From Acanthosepion esculentum (Eukaryota; Mollusca; Cephalopoda; Sepiida; Sepiidae): 64,000 nucleotides of DNA. The notes below the pieces were generated by a model. That model searched no databases, was not told the DNA's origin, and worked only from the letters and a program-made list of their open reading frames with translations. The stretch covers positions 5,801,501 through 5,865,500 of the forward strand of contig CAXIWW010000817.1 of NCBI GenBank assembly GCA_964036315.1, written 5' to 3'. Made by a program: the position numbers and the translations under genes. Below, one piece after another: positions 1-10,840 of this stretch (its first letter is position 1; every line of letters begins with the position of its first letter).

Positions 1-276
1 GGAATTTCTTGTCTTATACATGATTACAAAAGTTTCTCAACACCTTGATTAGAGTAGAGTCGAAATTCAACGGAATGTTGAATTGTGTTAGTTCATTTGC
101 GGAAATTGTCATGCGGCCCTAAACTGTGAAATCAGTCATATTTCACTTGTTTATAACTTTTTTCCAGTAAAAGAAATATTTTCAAAAAGGGTATCAAATT
201 GTGTGCAATTATTTGGTTGGTCTATATATACAGGGATTTTTCATTTGGTCAGATAGTAAAAAGTACAGCATTCACC
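1..276. repeat. AT-rich repeat element, copy A1 (left end may be cut by window)
   Basis: Non-coding AT-rich sequence with no useful open frame. Its hallmark is the short GC-rich motif 'catgcggccctaaac' (about 110-124) within otherwise A/T-rich sequence, followed by 'atttcacttgtttataac' and ending in 'agtacagcattcacc' at 276. The same element follows as a partial copy (277-382) and again at 3214-3498. Alignment of 'caccttgatt' at 41 and 299 gives a 258-bp spacing between A1 and A2, so it is tandemly repeated here. By eye, A1 and A3 agree at roughly nine bases in ten. I do not recognise the family. It could be a satellite monomer or an arm of a non-autonomous transposon; no terminal inverted repeat or target-site duplication is visible. 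Confidence 0.8.
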
Positions 277-382
277 TAATTAAAAAAGTTTTTTTTGACA
301 CCTTGATTAGAGTCGATTCGAAATTCAACGGTATTGGGACTTGTGTTAGCTCATTTGCGGAAATTGTCATGCGGCCCTAAAC
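277..382. repeat. AT-rich repeat element, truncated copy A2
   Basis: Begins 'taattaaaaaag' directly after A1 and matches A1 from about position 19 through the 'gcggccctaaac' motif. It then stops abruptly at 382, where the 73-bp array begins. About 150 bp of the element present in A1 and A3 is therefore missing. The poly-T run at 289-296 is longer than in A1. The breakpoint straight after 'ccctaaac' marks where the minisatellite entered, expanded, or was joined by deletion. Confidence 0.78.
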
Positions 383-3213
383 GGTCCACATTTGAGCGTC
401 TTTGTAGATTCCGTCCAGCAGCATGGACCTGTTGGCTTCCGGTCCATATTTGAGCGTCTTGTGTAAGATGATACACTACGTCCAGCAGCCCTGTTTCTGA
501 TCTCTTGGTTTCTGGTGCATATTTGAGCGTCTAATATAAAAAGATAAACTACGTCCAGCAACATGGACTCTGATCTGTTGGTTTCCGGTCCATATTTGAG
601 CCACTAATCTAAGATTATAGATTACGTCCAGCAGCATGGCCTCTGATCTGTTGGCTTCCGGTCCATATTTGAGCGTCTTGTGTAAGATAATGCACTAATC
701 CACCAGCCATGGTTCTGATCTGGTGGTTTCTGGTGCATATTTGAGCGTCTAATGTAAAAAGATAAACTACATCCAGCAGCATGGCCTCTGACCTGTTGGC
801 TTCCGGTCCATATTTGAGCCTCTTGTGTAAGATGATACACTACGTCCAGCAGCCATGATTCTGATCTGTTGGATTCTGGTGCATATTTGAGCGTCTAATG
901 TAAAATGATAAACTACGACCAGCAGCATGGCCTCTGATCTGTTGGTTTCCGGTCCATATTTGAGCCCCTAATGTAAGATATTACATGACGTCCAGCAGCA
1001 TGGCCTCTGACCTTTTGTCGTCCGGTCCATATTTGAGCGTCTTGTGTAAGAAGATACACTAAGTCCACTAGCCATGATTCTGATCTGTTGGTTTCTGGTG
1101 CATATTTGAGCGTCTAAATTAAGATTTTAGTTTTCCGTCCAGCAGCATGGCCTCTGACCTGTTGGCTTCCGGTCCATATTTGAGCGTCTTGTGTAAGATG
1201 ATACACTACGTCCAGCAGCCATGATTCAGTTCTCTTGGTTTCTGGTGCATATTTGAAAGTCTAATGTAAAAAGTAAACTACGTCCAGCAGCATGGCCTCA
1301 GATCTGTTGGTTCCCGGTCCATATTTGAGCGTCTAATGTAAGATTTTAGACTACGTACAGCAGAATGGCCTCTGACCTGTTGGCTTCTTGTCCTTATTTG
1401 AGTGACATGCGTAAGATGATACACTACGTCCAGCAGCCCTGTTTCTGATCTCTTGGTTTCTGGTGCATATTTGAGCGTCTAATGTAAAAAGATAAACTAC
1501 GTCAAGCAGCATGAACTCAGATCTGTTGTTTTCTGGTCCATATTTGCGCGTCTAATGTAAGATTTTAGACTACGTCCAGCAGCATGGACTCTGAACTGTT
1601 TCCTTCCGGTTCATATTTGAGCGTCTTGTGTAAGATGATACACTACGTCCAGCAGCCATGATTCTGATCTCTTGGTTTATGATGCATATTTGAGCGTCTA
1701 ATGTATAAAGATAAACTACGTCCAGAAGCATGGCCTCTGATCTGTTGGTTTCCGGTCCATATTTGAGCGTCTAATGTAAGATTTTAGACTACGTCCAGCA
1801 GCATGGCCTCTGACCTGTTGGCTTCCGGTCCATATTTGAGCGTCTTGTGTAAGATGATACACTACGTCCAGCAGCAATGATTCTGCTCTGTTGGTTTCTG
1901 GTGCATATTTTGAGCGTCTAATGTAAAAAGTTAATCTACGTCCAGCAGCATGGCCTCTGATCTGTAGGTTTCCGGTCAATATTTGAGCGTCTAATGTAAG
2001 ATTTTAGACTACGTCCAGCAGCATGGCCTCTGACCTGTTGGCTTCCGGTCCATATTTGAGCGTCTTGTGTAAGATGATACACTAAGTCCACCAGCCACGA
2101 TTCTGATCTCTTGGTTTCTGGTGCATATTTGAGCGTCTGATGTAAAAAGATAAACTACGTCCAGCAGCATTGCCTCTGACTTGTTGGGTTCCGGTCCATA
2201 TTTGAGCGTCTTGTGTAAGATGATACACTACGTCCCGCAGCCATGATTCTGATCTGTTGGTTTCTGGTGCATATTTGGGCGTCTAATATAAAAAGATAAA
2301 CTACGACCAGCAGCATTGCCTCTGATCTGTTGCTTTCCGGTCCATATTTGAGCGTCTAATGTAAGATTTTAGACTACGTCCAGCAGCATGGCCTCTGACC
2401 TGTAGGCTTCCGGTCCATATTTGAGCGTCTTGTGTAAGATGATACACTACGTCCAGCAACCATGATTCTTATCTTTTGGTTTCTGGTGCATATTTGAGCG
2501 TCTAATGTAAAAAGATAAACTACGTCCAGCCGCATGGCCTCTGATCTGTTGGTTTCCGGACCATATTTTAGCGTCTTATGTCAGATTTTAGACTACATGC
2601 AGCAGCATGGCCTCTGACCTGTTGGCTTCCGGTCCCTATTTGAGCGTCTTGTGTAAGATGATACACTACGTCCAGCAGACATGATTCTGATCTGTCGGTT
2701 TCTGTACATATTTGAGCGTCTAATGTAAATAGATAAACTACCTCCAGCAGCATGGCCTCTGATCTGTTGGTTTCCCGTCCATATTTGAGCGTCTAATGTA
2801 AGATTTTAGAATACGTCCAGCATCATGGCATCTGACCTGTTGGCTTCCGGTCCATATTTGAGCGACTTGTGTAAGATGATACACTACGACCAGCAGCCCT
2901 GTTTCTGATCACTTGGTTTCTGGTGCATATTTGAGCGTCTAATGTAAAAAGATAAACTACGTCCAGCAGCATGGCCTCTGACCTGTTGGCTTCCGGTCCA
3001 TATTTGAGCGTCTTGTGCAAGATGATACACTACGTCCAGCAGCCATGATTCTGATCTGTTGGTTCCTGGTGCATATTTGAGCGTCTGATGTAAAAAGATA
3101 AACTACGTCAAACAGCATGGCCTCTGATCTGTTGGTTTCCGGTCCATATTTGATCGTCTAATGTAAGATTTTAGAATACGTCCAGCAGCATGGCCTCTGA
3201 TCTGTTGGTGTCC
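383..3213. repeat. 73-bp minisatellite array (about 39 copies, 219-bp trimeric higher-order repeat)
   Basis: Landmarks 'gtccagcagcatgg' and 'catatttgagcgtct' recur every 73 bp (for example 'gtccagca' at 1793, 1866, 1940 and 2013, the 74-bp step carrying one extra t). Three monomer types alternate. Type A has 'ctgatctgttggtttcc' and ends 'taagattttaga'. Type B has 'ctgacctgttggcttcc' and 'cttgtgtaagatgataca'. Type C has 'catgattctgatct', 'ggtgcatatttgag' and 'aaaaagataaa'. The order A-B-C gives a 219-bp higher-order unit, though A is skipped in places. The first monomers after 383 and scattered ones are more diverged. Short open frames on the minus strand simply read through the repeat. It sits between copies of the AT-rich element. 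Confidence 0.93.
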
Positions 3214-3498
3214 AATTGTCGGGAATTACTTACCTTATCCATAATTACAAAAGTTTTTTCGACACATTGAATAGAGTCGAGGCGAAATTCAACGGTATGG
3301 GGACTTGTGTTAGCTCATTTGCGGAAATTGTCATGCGGCCCTAAACTGGGAAATCAGTCATATTTCACTTGTTTATAACTTTTTTCCAGTAAAAGTAATA
3401 TTTTCAAAATGGGTATCAAATTGTGTGCAATATTTTGATTTGTCTATGGTTACAGGGATTTTTCATTTGCTCAGATAGTAAAAAGTACAGCTTTCACC
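3214..3498. repeat. AT-rich repeat element, copy A3
   Basis: Full-length relative to A1 and in the same orientation: it runs from 'gggaattacttacc' through 'catgcggccctaaac' to 'agtacagctttcacc' at 3498. The offset to A1 is 3220 bp at the start and 3222 bp at the end, so only small indels separate them. About 20 substitutions are visible over the 236 bases that align well. Its position right after the last 73-bp monomer means the minisatellite is bracketed by direct copies of this element. No coding potential. Confidence 0.82.
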
Positions 3499-3576
3499 GT
3501 GTGCGCGCTATGTCGTCTGACAATTTACAGCGTCCGAATTCCAGTGTGCACAATAAGACTGCTTTTCTAATTTTCA
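3499..3576. other. Single-copy spacer between AT-rich element and 60-bp array
   Basis: Seventy-eight bases not matching any repeat in the window. It starts 'gtgtgcgcgctatg', contains a short palindrome-like 'gtgtgcac' near 3544-3551, and runs into 'caatttctcctggc', the first recognisable piece of the 60-bp monomer. No open frame or regulatory motif that I can defend. It is the only stretch of the window that seems non-repetitive. Confidence 0.6.
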
Positions 3577-6220
3577 CAATTTCTCCTGGCTTGTTGTGAC
3601 AACTGCCTTACAACGAATCTCAGGCTGCAGCAAGCCCAATTCTCCTGGCTCATTTTGTGAAAACAGCCTTACAAGCAATCTCAGGCTGCTACAATCCGAA
3701 TACGCCTGGCTCTTTTGTGACACCTGCCTTACAAGCAATCTCAGGCTGCTACGAGCCCATTTGTCCTGGCTTTTTGTGGAAAGTGCCTTACACGCAATCT
3801 TAGGATTCTACGAGCCGGTTCTCCTGGGAGATTTGTGAAAATTGCCTTACAAGTAATCTCATTCTTCTACAAGCCTACACCTGCTGGCACTTTTAAGACA
3901 ACTGCCTTACAAGCAATCTCAGGCTTCAGTAAGCCCAATGTTCCTGTGTTTTTTGCCAATTGCCTTACAAAATTATAAGCCGATTTCTCAAGTCTCTTTT
4001 GTGGCGACTGTCTTACAAGCAGTCTCAGGCTGCTACAAAACGACATATCCTGGCACTTTTGTGAAAACTGCCTTACAACAATCTCAGGCTAATACAAGCC
4101 TACACCTGCTGGCTTACAAAGGATCTCAGGTTGCTACAAGCCGATTTCTCCTGCCTCTATTCTGCCAACTGCCTTGCAAGCAATCTCAGGCTTCTACGAG
4201 CCGGGCTCTTCTATGACAACTGCCTTACAAGCAATCTCAAGCTGCTACGAGCCGATCTCCTGGCTCTTTTGTGCCAATTGCCTTACAAGCCATCCCAGGC
4301 TGCTACTAGCGGATTTCTCCTGCCTCTTTTGTGGCAACTGCCTTACAAGCAATCTCAGGCTGCTACAAGCCGAATTCTCCTGGCTCTTTTGTGACAACTG
4401 CCTTACAAGCAATGTCAGACAGCTCCGAGCCGACTTCTCTTGGCTCTCTTGTGTAAACTGCCTTACAAGCGATCTCAGGCTTCTACAAGCCGAATACGCC
4501 TGGCTCTTTTGTAGCAACTGCCTTACATGCAATCACAGCAGCAAGCCCAATTCTCTTGGATTTTTGTGCCAATTTCATTACAAGCAATTCCACGCAGCTA
4601 CGAGCCCGTTTCCCCTGGCTTTACACGCAATCTCAGGCTTCTACAAACTTACACCTGCTGACTCTTTTTTGACAACTCCCTTACAAGCAATCTCCCGCTG
4701 CTATCGGCCGACTTCTCCGGGCTATTTGTGAAAACTGTCTTACAAAGGATCTCAGGCTGCTACAAGCCGATTTCTCCTGCCTCTTTTGTGCCAACTTACT
4801 TCCAAGCAATCTCAGGCTGCTACGAGCCGACTACGCCTGGATCTTCTATGACAAATGCCTTACAAGCAATCTACGGCTGCAACAAATCGATATCCTGGCT
4901 CTTTCGTGACAACTGCCTTACAAGAAATCTCAGGATACTACAAGCTGACTACGCCTTTCTCTTTTGTGGCAACTGCTTTACAAGCAATCTCAGGCTGCAG
5001 CAAGCCCAATTCTCCTGGCTTTTTTTGCCAATTGCCTTACAAGTGATCCCAGGCTGCTACGAGCGTATTTCACCTGGCTCTTTTGTGGCAACTGCCTTAC
5101 AAGCAATATCAGGCCTCTACAAGACGAATTCTCCTGGGTCTTTTGTGAGAACTGCCTTACAAGCAATCTCAGGATGCTACGGGCCGACTACGCCTGGCTC
5201 TTCTATGACAAGTGGCTTACAAGCAAACTCAGGCTGCTACAAGCCGATTTCTCCTGGCTCTTTTTTGGCAACTGCCTTACAAATAATTTCAGGCTGCTAC
5301 GAGGCGACTTTTCTTGGTTCGTTTGTGAAAACTGCCTTACAAGCCATCTCAGCCTGGAGCAACCCCAACTCTTTTGGCTTTTTGTGCCAATTGGCTTACA
5401 AGCAATCCCAGGCACCTACGAGCCGATTTCTCCTGGCTCTTTTGTGGGAACTGTCTTACAAGCAAACTCAGGCTGCTACAAGACGAATTCTCCTTGCTCT
5501 TTTGTGAAAACTGCCTTACAAGAAATGTCAGACTGCTACAAAACGACATCTCCTGTCTCTTTTGTGAAAACTGCCTTACAAGCAATCTCAGGCAGCTACA
5601 AGCCGAATTCGCCTGTCTCTTTTGTGAAACTGCCTTACAAGCAATCACGGGCTGCTACGAGCCAATTTCTCCTGGCTCTTTTCTGGCAACTGCCTTACAA
5701 GAATTCTCCGGCTACTACAAGCCGAATTTTCCTGGCTCTTTTGTGACACCTGCCTTACAAGCAATCTCAAGCTGCAGCAATATGAATTCTCCTGGCTTTC
5801 TATGCGAATTGCCTTACAAGCAATCTCAGGCTGCTAAGGCCGAATACGCCTGGCTCTTTTGTGACAACCGCATTACAAGCAATCACAGGCTGCCGTCAGC
5901 ACAATTCTCCTGACATTTTGTGCCAATTGCCTTAAAAGCAATCCCAGGCGGCTACGTGCCGATTACTCCTGGGATTTTGTGGTAACTGCCTTACAAGCAA
6001 TCTCAGGCTGCTACAAGCCGAATTCTCCGGGCTCTATTGTGACAACTGCTTTACAAGCAATCTCAGGCTGCAGCAATCCCAATTCTCTTGGGGGGTTTCC
6101 AATTGCCTTAGAAGCAATGCCAGGCGGCTACGACCCGATTTCTCCTGGCTCTTTTGTGGCAACTTCCTTACAAGCATGGCAGGCTGCTACGAGCCGATTT
6201 CTCCTGGCTCATTTGTGGCA

Positions 6221-6436
6221 TCAGGCGGAGATTTCGTGTAAGCCGCCTGGGATTGCTTGTAAGGCAATTGGCACACAAAAGAGCCATGTGAAGTCGGCTC
6301 GTAGCATCCTGATTTTTCTTGTAAGGCAGTTGTCTCAAGAGAGCCAGGAGAATTCGGCTTGTAGCAGCCTGAGAATGCTTGTAAGGCATATGCCACAATT
6401 GAGCCAGGAGAAATCGGCTCGTACCAGCCTGGGATT
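6221..6436 (-). repeat. Inverted block of about 3.6 monomers inside the 60-bp array
   Basis: Between these points the monomer reads on the opposite strand: 'gcttgtaaggcaattggc', 'gtagcatcctga' and 'gagccaggagaattcggc' are reverse complements of the array landmarks. Before 6221 ('ctcctggctcatttgtggca') and from 6437 ('acaagcaatctcagg') the array is in its normal direction. The block is 216 bp. Its left end lies next to a short perfect inverted repeat (6222-6249). This is the only orientation switch found in any of the three arrays. Confidence 0.9.
6222..6249. other. Hairpin-capable inverted repeat at the left inversion junction
   Basis: 'caggcgg' (6222-6228) and its exact reverse complement 'ccgcctg' (6243-6249) are separated by 14 bases, giving a 7-bp GC-rich stem at the point where the 60-bp array flips strand. 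It could be a by-product of the inversion (both arms resemble parts of the monomer) or the structure that promoted it. Confidence 0.6.
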
Positions 6437-8596
6437 ACAAGCAATCTCAGGTTGCCACTAGTCCAATTCTCCTGACTTTTTGTGCCAATTGCCTTACAAG
6501 AAATCCTAGGCTGCTACGTGCCGATTCCTCGTGGCTCATTTGTGGCATCTGCCTTACAAGCAATCACAGGCTGCCGTCAGCACAATTCTCTTGACATATT
6601 GTGCCAATTGCCTTAAAAGCAATCCCAGGCGTCTACGTGCCGATTACTCCTGGGCTTTTGTGGTAACTGCCTTACAAGCATTCTCAGGCTGCTATAAGCC
6701 CAATTCTCCTGGCTTTTGGGGCCAATTGTCTTACAAGCCATCCCTGGCGGCTACGAGACGATTTCTCCTGGCTCTTTTGCAGCAACTGCCTTACAAGCAA
6801 TCTCAGTCTGCAACAAGCCGCATTCTCCTGGCTCTTTTGTGAAAACTGCCTTACAAGCAATGTGAGACTGCTACGAGCCGACTTCTCTTGGCTCTTTTTT
6901 GAAACTGCCTTGCAATCAAACTGAGGCCGCTACAAATCGACATCTTCTGGCTCTTTTGTGACAACTGCCTTACAAGCAATCTCAGGCTGGATCCAGCCAT
7001 ATTCTCCTGACTTTTTGTGCCAATTGTTTTAAATGCAATCCCAGGCAGCCACGTGCCGTTTTCTCCTGGCTCTTCTGTGGTATCTGCCTTACAAGCAATC
7101 TCAGGCCGCTACAAATCGACATATCCTGGCATTTTGTGACAACTGCCTTACAAGAAATCCCAGGCCGCTACGAAGCGATTTCTCCCGGCTCATTTTTGGC
7201 ATCTGCCTTACAAGCATTCTCAGGCTGCAGCAATATGAATTCTCCTGGCTTTTAGTGCGAATTGATTTACAAGCACTCCAAGGCGTCTACGAGCCGATTT
7301 CTCCTGGCCCTTTTGTGGCAACTGCATTACAAGAAATCTCAGGCTGCTACAAGCCGAATTCTCCTGGCGCTTTTGTGACAACTGACTTACAAGAAATGTC
7401 AGGCTGATACGAGCCGAATTCTCTTGGTTCTTTTGTGAAAACTGCCTTACAATAATATCAGGCCGCTACAAATCGACATATCCTGTCTCTTTTGTAACAA
7501 CTGCCTTAGAAGCAATCTCAGGCTGCCGCCGGGACAGTTCTCCTGATTTTCTGTGCCAATTGCCTTAAAAGCAATCCCAGGCGGCTACGTGCCGATTTCT
7601 CCTTGCTCTTTTGTGGTAACTGCCTTACAAGCATTCCCAGGCCGCTACTTGCCGAATTCTCCTAGTTCTATTGTGACAACTGCCTTACAAGCAATCTCAG
7701 GCTTCAGCAATCCCAATTCCCCTAGCATTTTGTGCCAATTGCCTTGCAAGCAATCCCAGGCGGCTACGAGCCGATTTCGCCTGGCTCATTTGTGGCAACT
7801 GCCTTACAAGCAATCTCAGGCTGCTGCAAGCCGAATTCTCCCGGCTCTTTTGTGCAAATTGCCTTACAATCAATCCCAGCCGTCTACGAGCCGACTTCTC
7901 TTGTCTCTTTTGTAAAAACTGCCTTAAAAGCAAACTCAGGCCACTACAAATCGACATATACTGCCTCTTTTGTGACAACTGCCTTACAAGCAATCTCAGG
8001 CTGACGCTAGTCCAATTCTCCTGATTTTTGTGCTAATTGCCTTACAACCAATCCCAGGCTACTACGAACCGATTTCCCTTGGCGCATTTGTGGCATCTGC
8101 CTTACAAGCATTCTCAGGCTGCAGCAATATGAATTCTACTGGCTTTTTGTGCAAATTTCCTTACAAGCAATCCCAGGCGGCTATGAGCCGAATTCTCGTG
8201 GCGCTTTTGTGACAACTGCCTTACAAGCAATCTCAGGCCGCTACAAATCGACATCTCCTGTCTCTTTTGTGACAACCGCCTTACAAGCAATCTCAGGCAT
8301 CCGATAGTCCAATTCTCCTGATTTTTTGTGCCAATTGCCATACAGTCCAACGCAGACGACCCCCAGTCCCAGAAAAACCCACGCAGACGATCCCCACCCA
8401 GGAGACTGTCCCAGAAAGTCCCACGTAGACGACCCGCCACCTAGGAGAGGGTCCCAGAAATTCCCATGCAGACCACCAACTGTCCAAGAAGGTCCCACGC
8501 AGACGACCCCCCCACCCAGGAGACAGTCACAGAAAGTGCCACGCAGACGACCCCCACTACCAGAAAGTCCCACGCAGACGACCCTCCACCAAGGAG

Positions 8597-9365
8597 ACAA
8601 TCCCAGAAAGTCCCACGAAAACGACCCCCACTCCCAGAAAGTCTCAAGCAGACGACCCCCAGTCCCAGAAAGTCCCACGCAGACGACCCCCAGTCACAGA
8701 AAATCCCACGCAGACGACCCCCCACTCAGGAGACAGTCCCAGAAAGTCCCACACAGACGACCCCCACTCACAGAAAGACCCACGCAGACGACCCCCAGTC
8801 CGAGAAAGTCCCACGCAGACGACTTCCCAACCAGGAGACAGTCCAAGAAAGTCCCACGCAGACGACACCCAGTCCCAGAAAGTCCCACGCAGACGACCCA
8901 CAGTCCCAGAAAGTCCCACGCAGACGTCCCCCCACCCAGGAGACAGTCCCAGAAAGACCCACGCAGACGAACCCCAGTCCCAGAAAGTCCCATGCAGACG
9001 ACCCCCCACCCAGGAGGCAGTCCCAGAAAGTCCCACGCAGACGACCCCCCAACCAGGAGACAGTCCCAGAAAGTCCCACGAAAACGACCCCCACTCCCAG
9101 AAAGTCTCAAGCAGACGACCCCCAGTCCCAGAAAGTCCCACGCAGACGACCCCCAGTCACAGAAAATCCCACGCAGACGACCCCCCACTCAGGAGACAGT
9201 CCCAGAAAGTCCCACAGAGACGACCCCCACTCCCAGAAAGTCCCACGCGGACGACACCCTAGTCCGAGAAAGACCCACGCAGACGACCCCCAGTCCGAGA
9301 AAGTCCCACGCAGACGACTTCCCAACCAGGAGACAGTCCAAGAAAGTCCCACGCAGACGACCCCC
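8597..9365. repeat. Tandem duplication of about 0.46-0.5 kb
   Basis: 'gtctcaagcagacg' at 8641 recurs at 9104 (offset 463), with the same order of variant monomers around it. 'gacttcccaaccagg' at 8821 recurs at 9316 (offset 495). The two copies (about 8597-8870 and 9060-9365) therefore differ by roughly one monomer plus one base. Confidence 0.75.
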
Positions 9366-10349
9366 CACCCAGGAGACAGTCCCAGAAAGACCCACGCAGA
9401 CGAACCCCAGTCCCAGAAGACAGTCCAGAAAGTTCCACGCAGACGATCCCCAGTCCCAGAAAGTCCCATGCAGAGGACCCCCCACCCAGGAGACAGTCCC
9501 AGATATCCCACGCAGACGACCCCCCAACCAGGAGACAGTCCCAGAAAGTCCCACGCAGACGACCCACAGTCCCAGAAAGTCAGACGCAGACGACCCCCAG
9601 TCCCAGAAAGTCCCTCGCAGACGACCCCCAGTCCAAGAAAGTCCCACGCAGACGACACCCTACCAAGGAGACAGTCCCAGAAAGTCCACGCAGACGACCC
9701 CCAGTCCCAGAAAAACCCACGAAGACGATCCCCAACCAGGAGACTGTCCCAGAAAGTCCCACGCGGACGACACCCAGTACCAGAAAGTCCCACGCAGACG
9801 AACCCCCACCCAGGAGACTGTCCCAGAAAGGCCCACGCAGACGACCCCCCAGATAGGAAACAGTCCCAGAAAGTCCCACGCAGAAGACGCCCAGTCCCAG
9901 AAAGTCTAACGCAGACGACCCCCCACCCAGGAGACAGTACCAGAAAGTCCCACGCAGACGACCCCCCAGACAGGAGGCAGACCCAGAAAGTCCCACGCAG
10001 AAGACGCCCAGTCCCAGAAAGTCCAACGCAGACGACCCCCCACCCAGGAGACTGTACCAGAAAGTCCCACGCAGACGACCCCCACTCCCAGAAAGTCCAA
10101 CGCAGACGACCCCCCCCACCCAGGAGACAGTACCAGAAAGTTCCACGTAGACGACCGCCACTCCCAGAAAGTCCCACGCAGACGGCCCCCAGTCCCAGAA
10201 AGTCCCACCCAGACGAACCAAAATCCCAGAAATCCCACGCAGAAGACCCCACACCATGGAGACAGCCCCACATATCCCACGCAGAGGACCCCCTACCCAG
10301 GAGACAGTCCCAGCAAGTCCCACGCAGTCGAACCCCACCCTGTAGACAG

Positions 10350-10840
10350 TCCCAGATACCCCACGCAGACAACCCCCACCCAGGAGACAGTCCCAGAAAG
10401 TCCCACGCAGACGACCCTCAGTCCCAGAAAGACCCACGCAGACGAATCCCAGTCACAGAAAGTCCCACGCAGACGACCCCCACCCAGGAGACAGTCCCAT
10501 AATGTCCCACGCAGACGATCCCAATCCCAGGAAGTTTCATGCAGACGACCCCCCACCTAGGAGACAGTCGCAGATATCCCACGCAGACGACCCCCCACCC
10601 AGGAGACAGTCCCAGAAAGTCCCACGCAGACGACCCTCAGTCCCAGAAAGACCCACGCAGACGACCCCCAGTCACAGAAAGTCCCACGCAGACGACCCCC
10701 ACCCAGGAGACAGTCCCATAATGTCCCACGCAGACGATCCCAATCCCTGGAAGTTTCATGCATACGACCCCCCACCTAGGAGACAGTCGCAGATATCCCA
10801 CGCAGACGACCCCCCACCCAGGAGACAGTCCCAGAAAGTC
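10350..10840. repeat. 219-bp tandem duplication
   Basis: The distinctive variants 'cagtcccataatgtccc' and 'ggaagtttcatgca' and the monomer with 'agtcgcagatatccc' occur twice, 219 bp apart (for example 'aatgtcccac' at 10501 and 10720). The second copy shows 'atccctgg' and 'catgcatacg' where the first has 'atcccagg' and 'catgcagacg'. The equality with the 219-bp higher-order unit of the 73-bp array is a coincidence; the sequences are unrelated. Confidence 0.8.

Larger units (their letters stand above)
3577..8343. repeat. 60-bp minisatellite array (about 79 copies)
   Basis: Landmarks 'ctgccttacaagcaatct', 'caggctgctacaagccga' and 'ttctcctggctcttttgtg' recur every 60 bp, with occasional 58-59 bp units; rows 5041-5220 stay exactly in register. 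Two monomer classes are visible. The common one has 'gacaactgcc' and 'aatctcaggctgct'. The other has 'tgccaattgcc' with 'aatcccaggcggctacg'; it is interspersed irregularly, at 117 to 360 bp spacing, and is commoner toward the right. The array contains one inverted block (6221-6436). Because 60 is a multiple of 3, open frames of 100-260 codons persist on both strands, but they overlap one another and are not conserved as proteins. It ends abruptly against the 31-bp array. Confidence 0.94.

Noticed and set aside
383..3213. tRNA- or SINE-derived origin of the 73-bp monomer because of its tRNA-like length
   Set aside because: No A-box or B-box pair, anticodon stem or CCA-like end could be found in either orientation.
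1..3498. Long terminal repeats of a retroelement flanking 383-3213
   Set aside because: The AT-rich copies are direct repeats, but the interior is a 73-bp tandem array with no gag/pol, primer-binding site or polypurine tract. The left copies are tandem and truncated, and no TG...CA ends are seen.
3499..3576. Promoter or regulatory site in the unique spacer
   Set aside because: Only a short 'gtgtgcac' palindrome-like string and a T-rich run are visible, with no gene nearby to regulate.
4728..5746. Two 260-codon frames in the 60-bp array that could be read as a repeat protein
   Set aside because: The period of 60 keeps frame, but two + frames and a minus frame are open over the same DNA. Many neighbouring monomers break each frame by 1-bp indels, so there is no selection for any of them.
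10350..10840. Link between this 219-bp duplication and the 219-bp higher-order unit of the 73-bp array
   Set aside because: The lengths agree by chance; the sequences share nothing.
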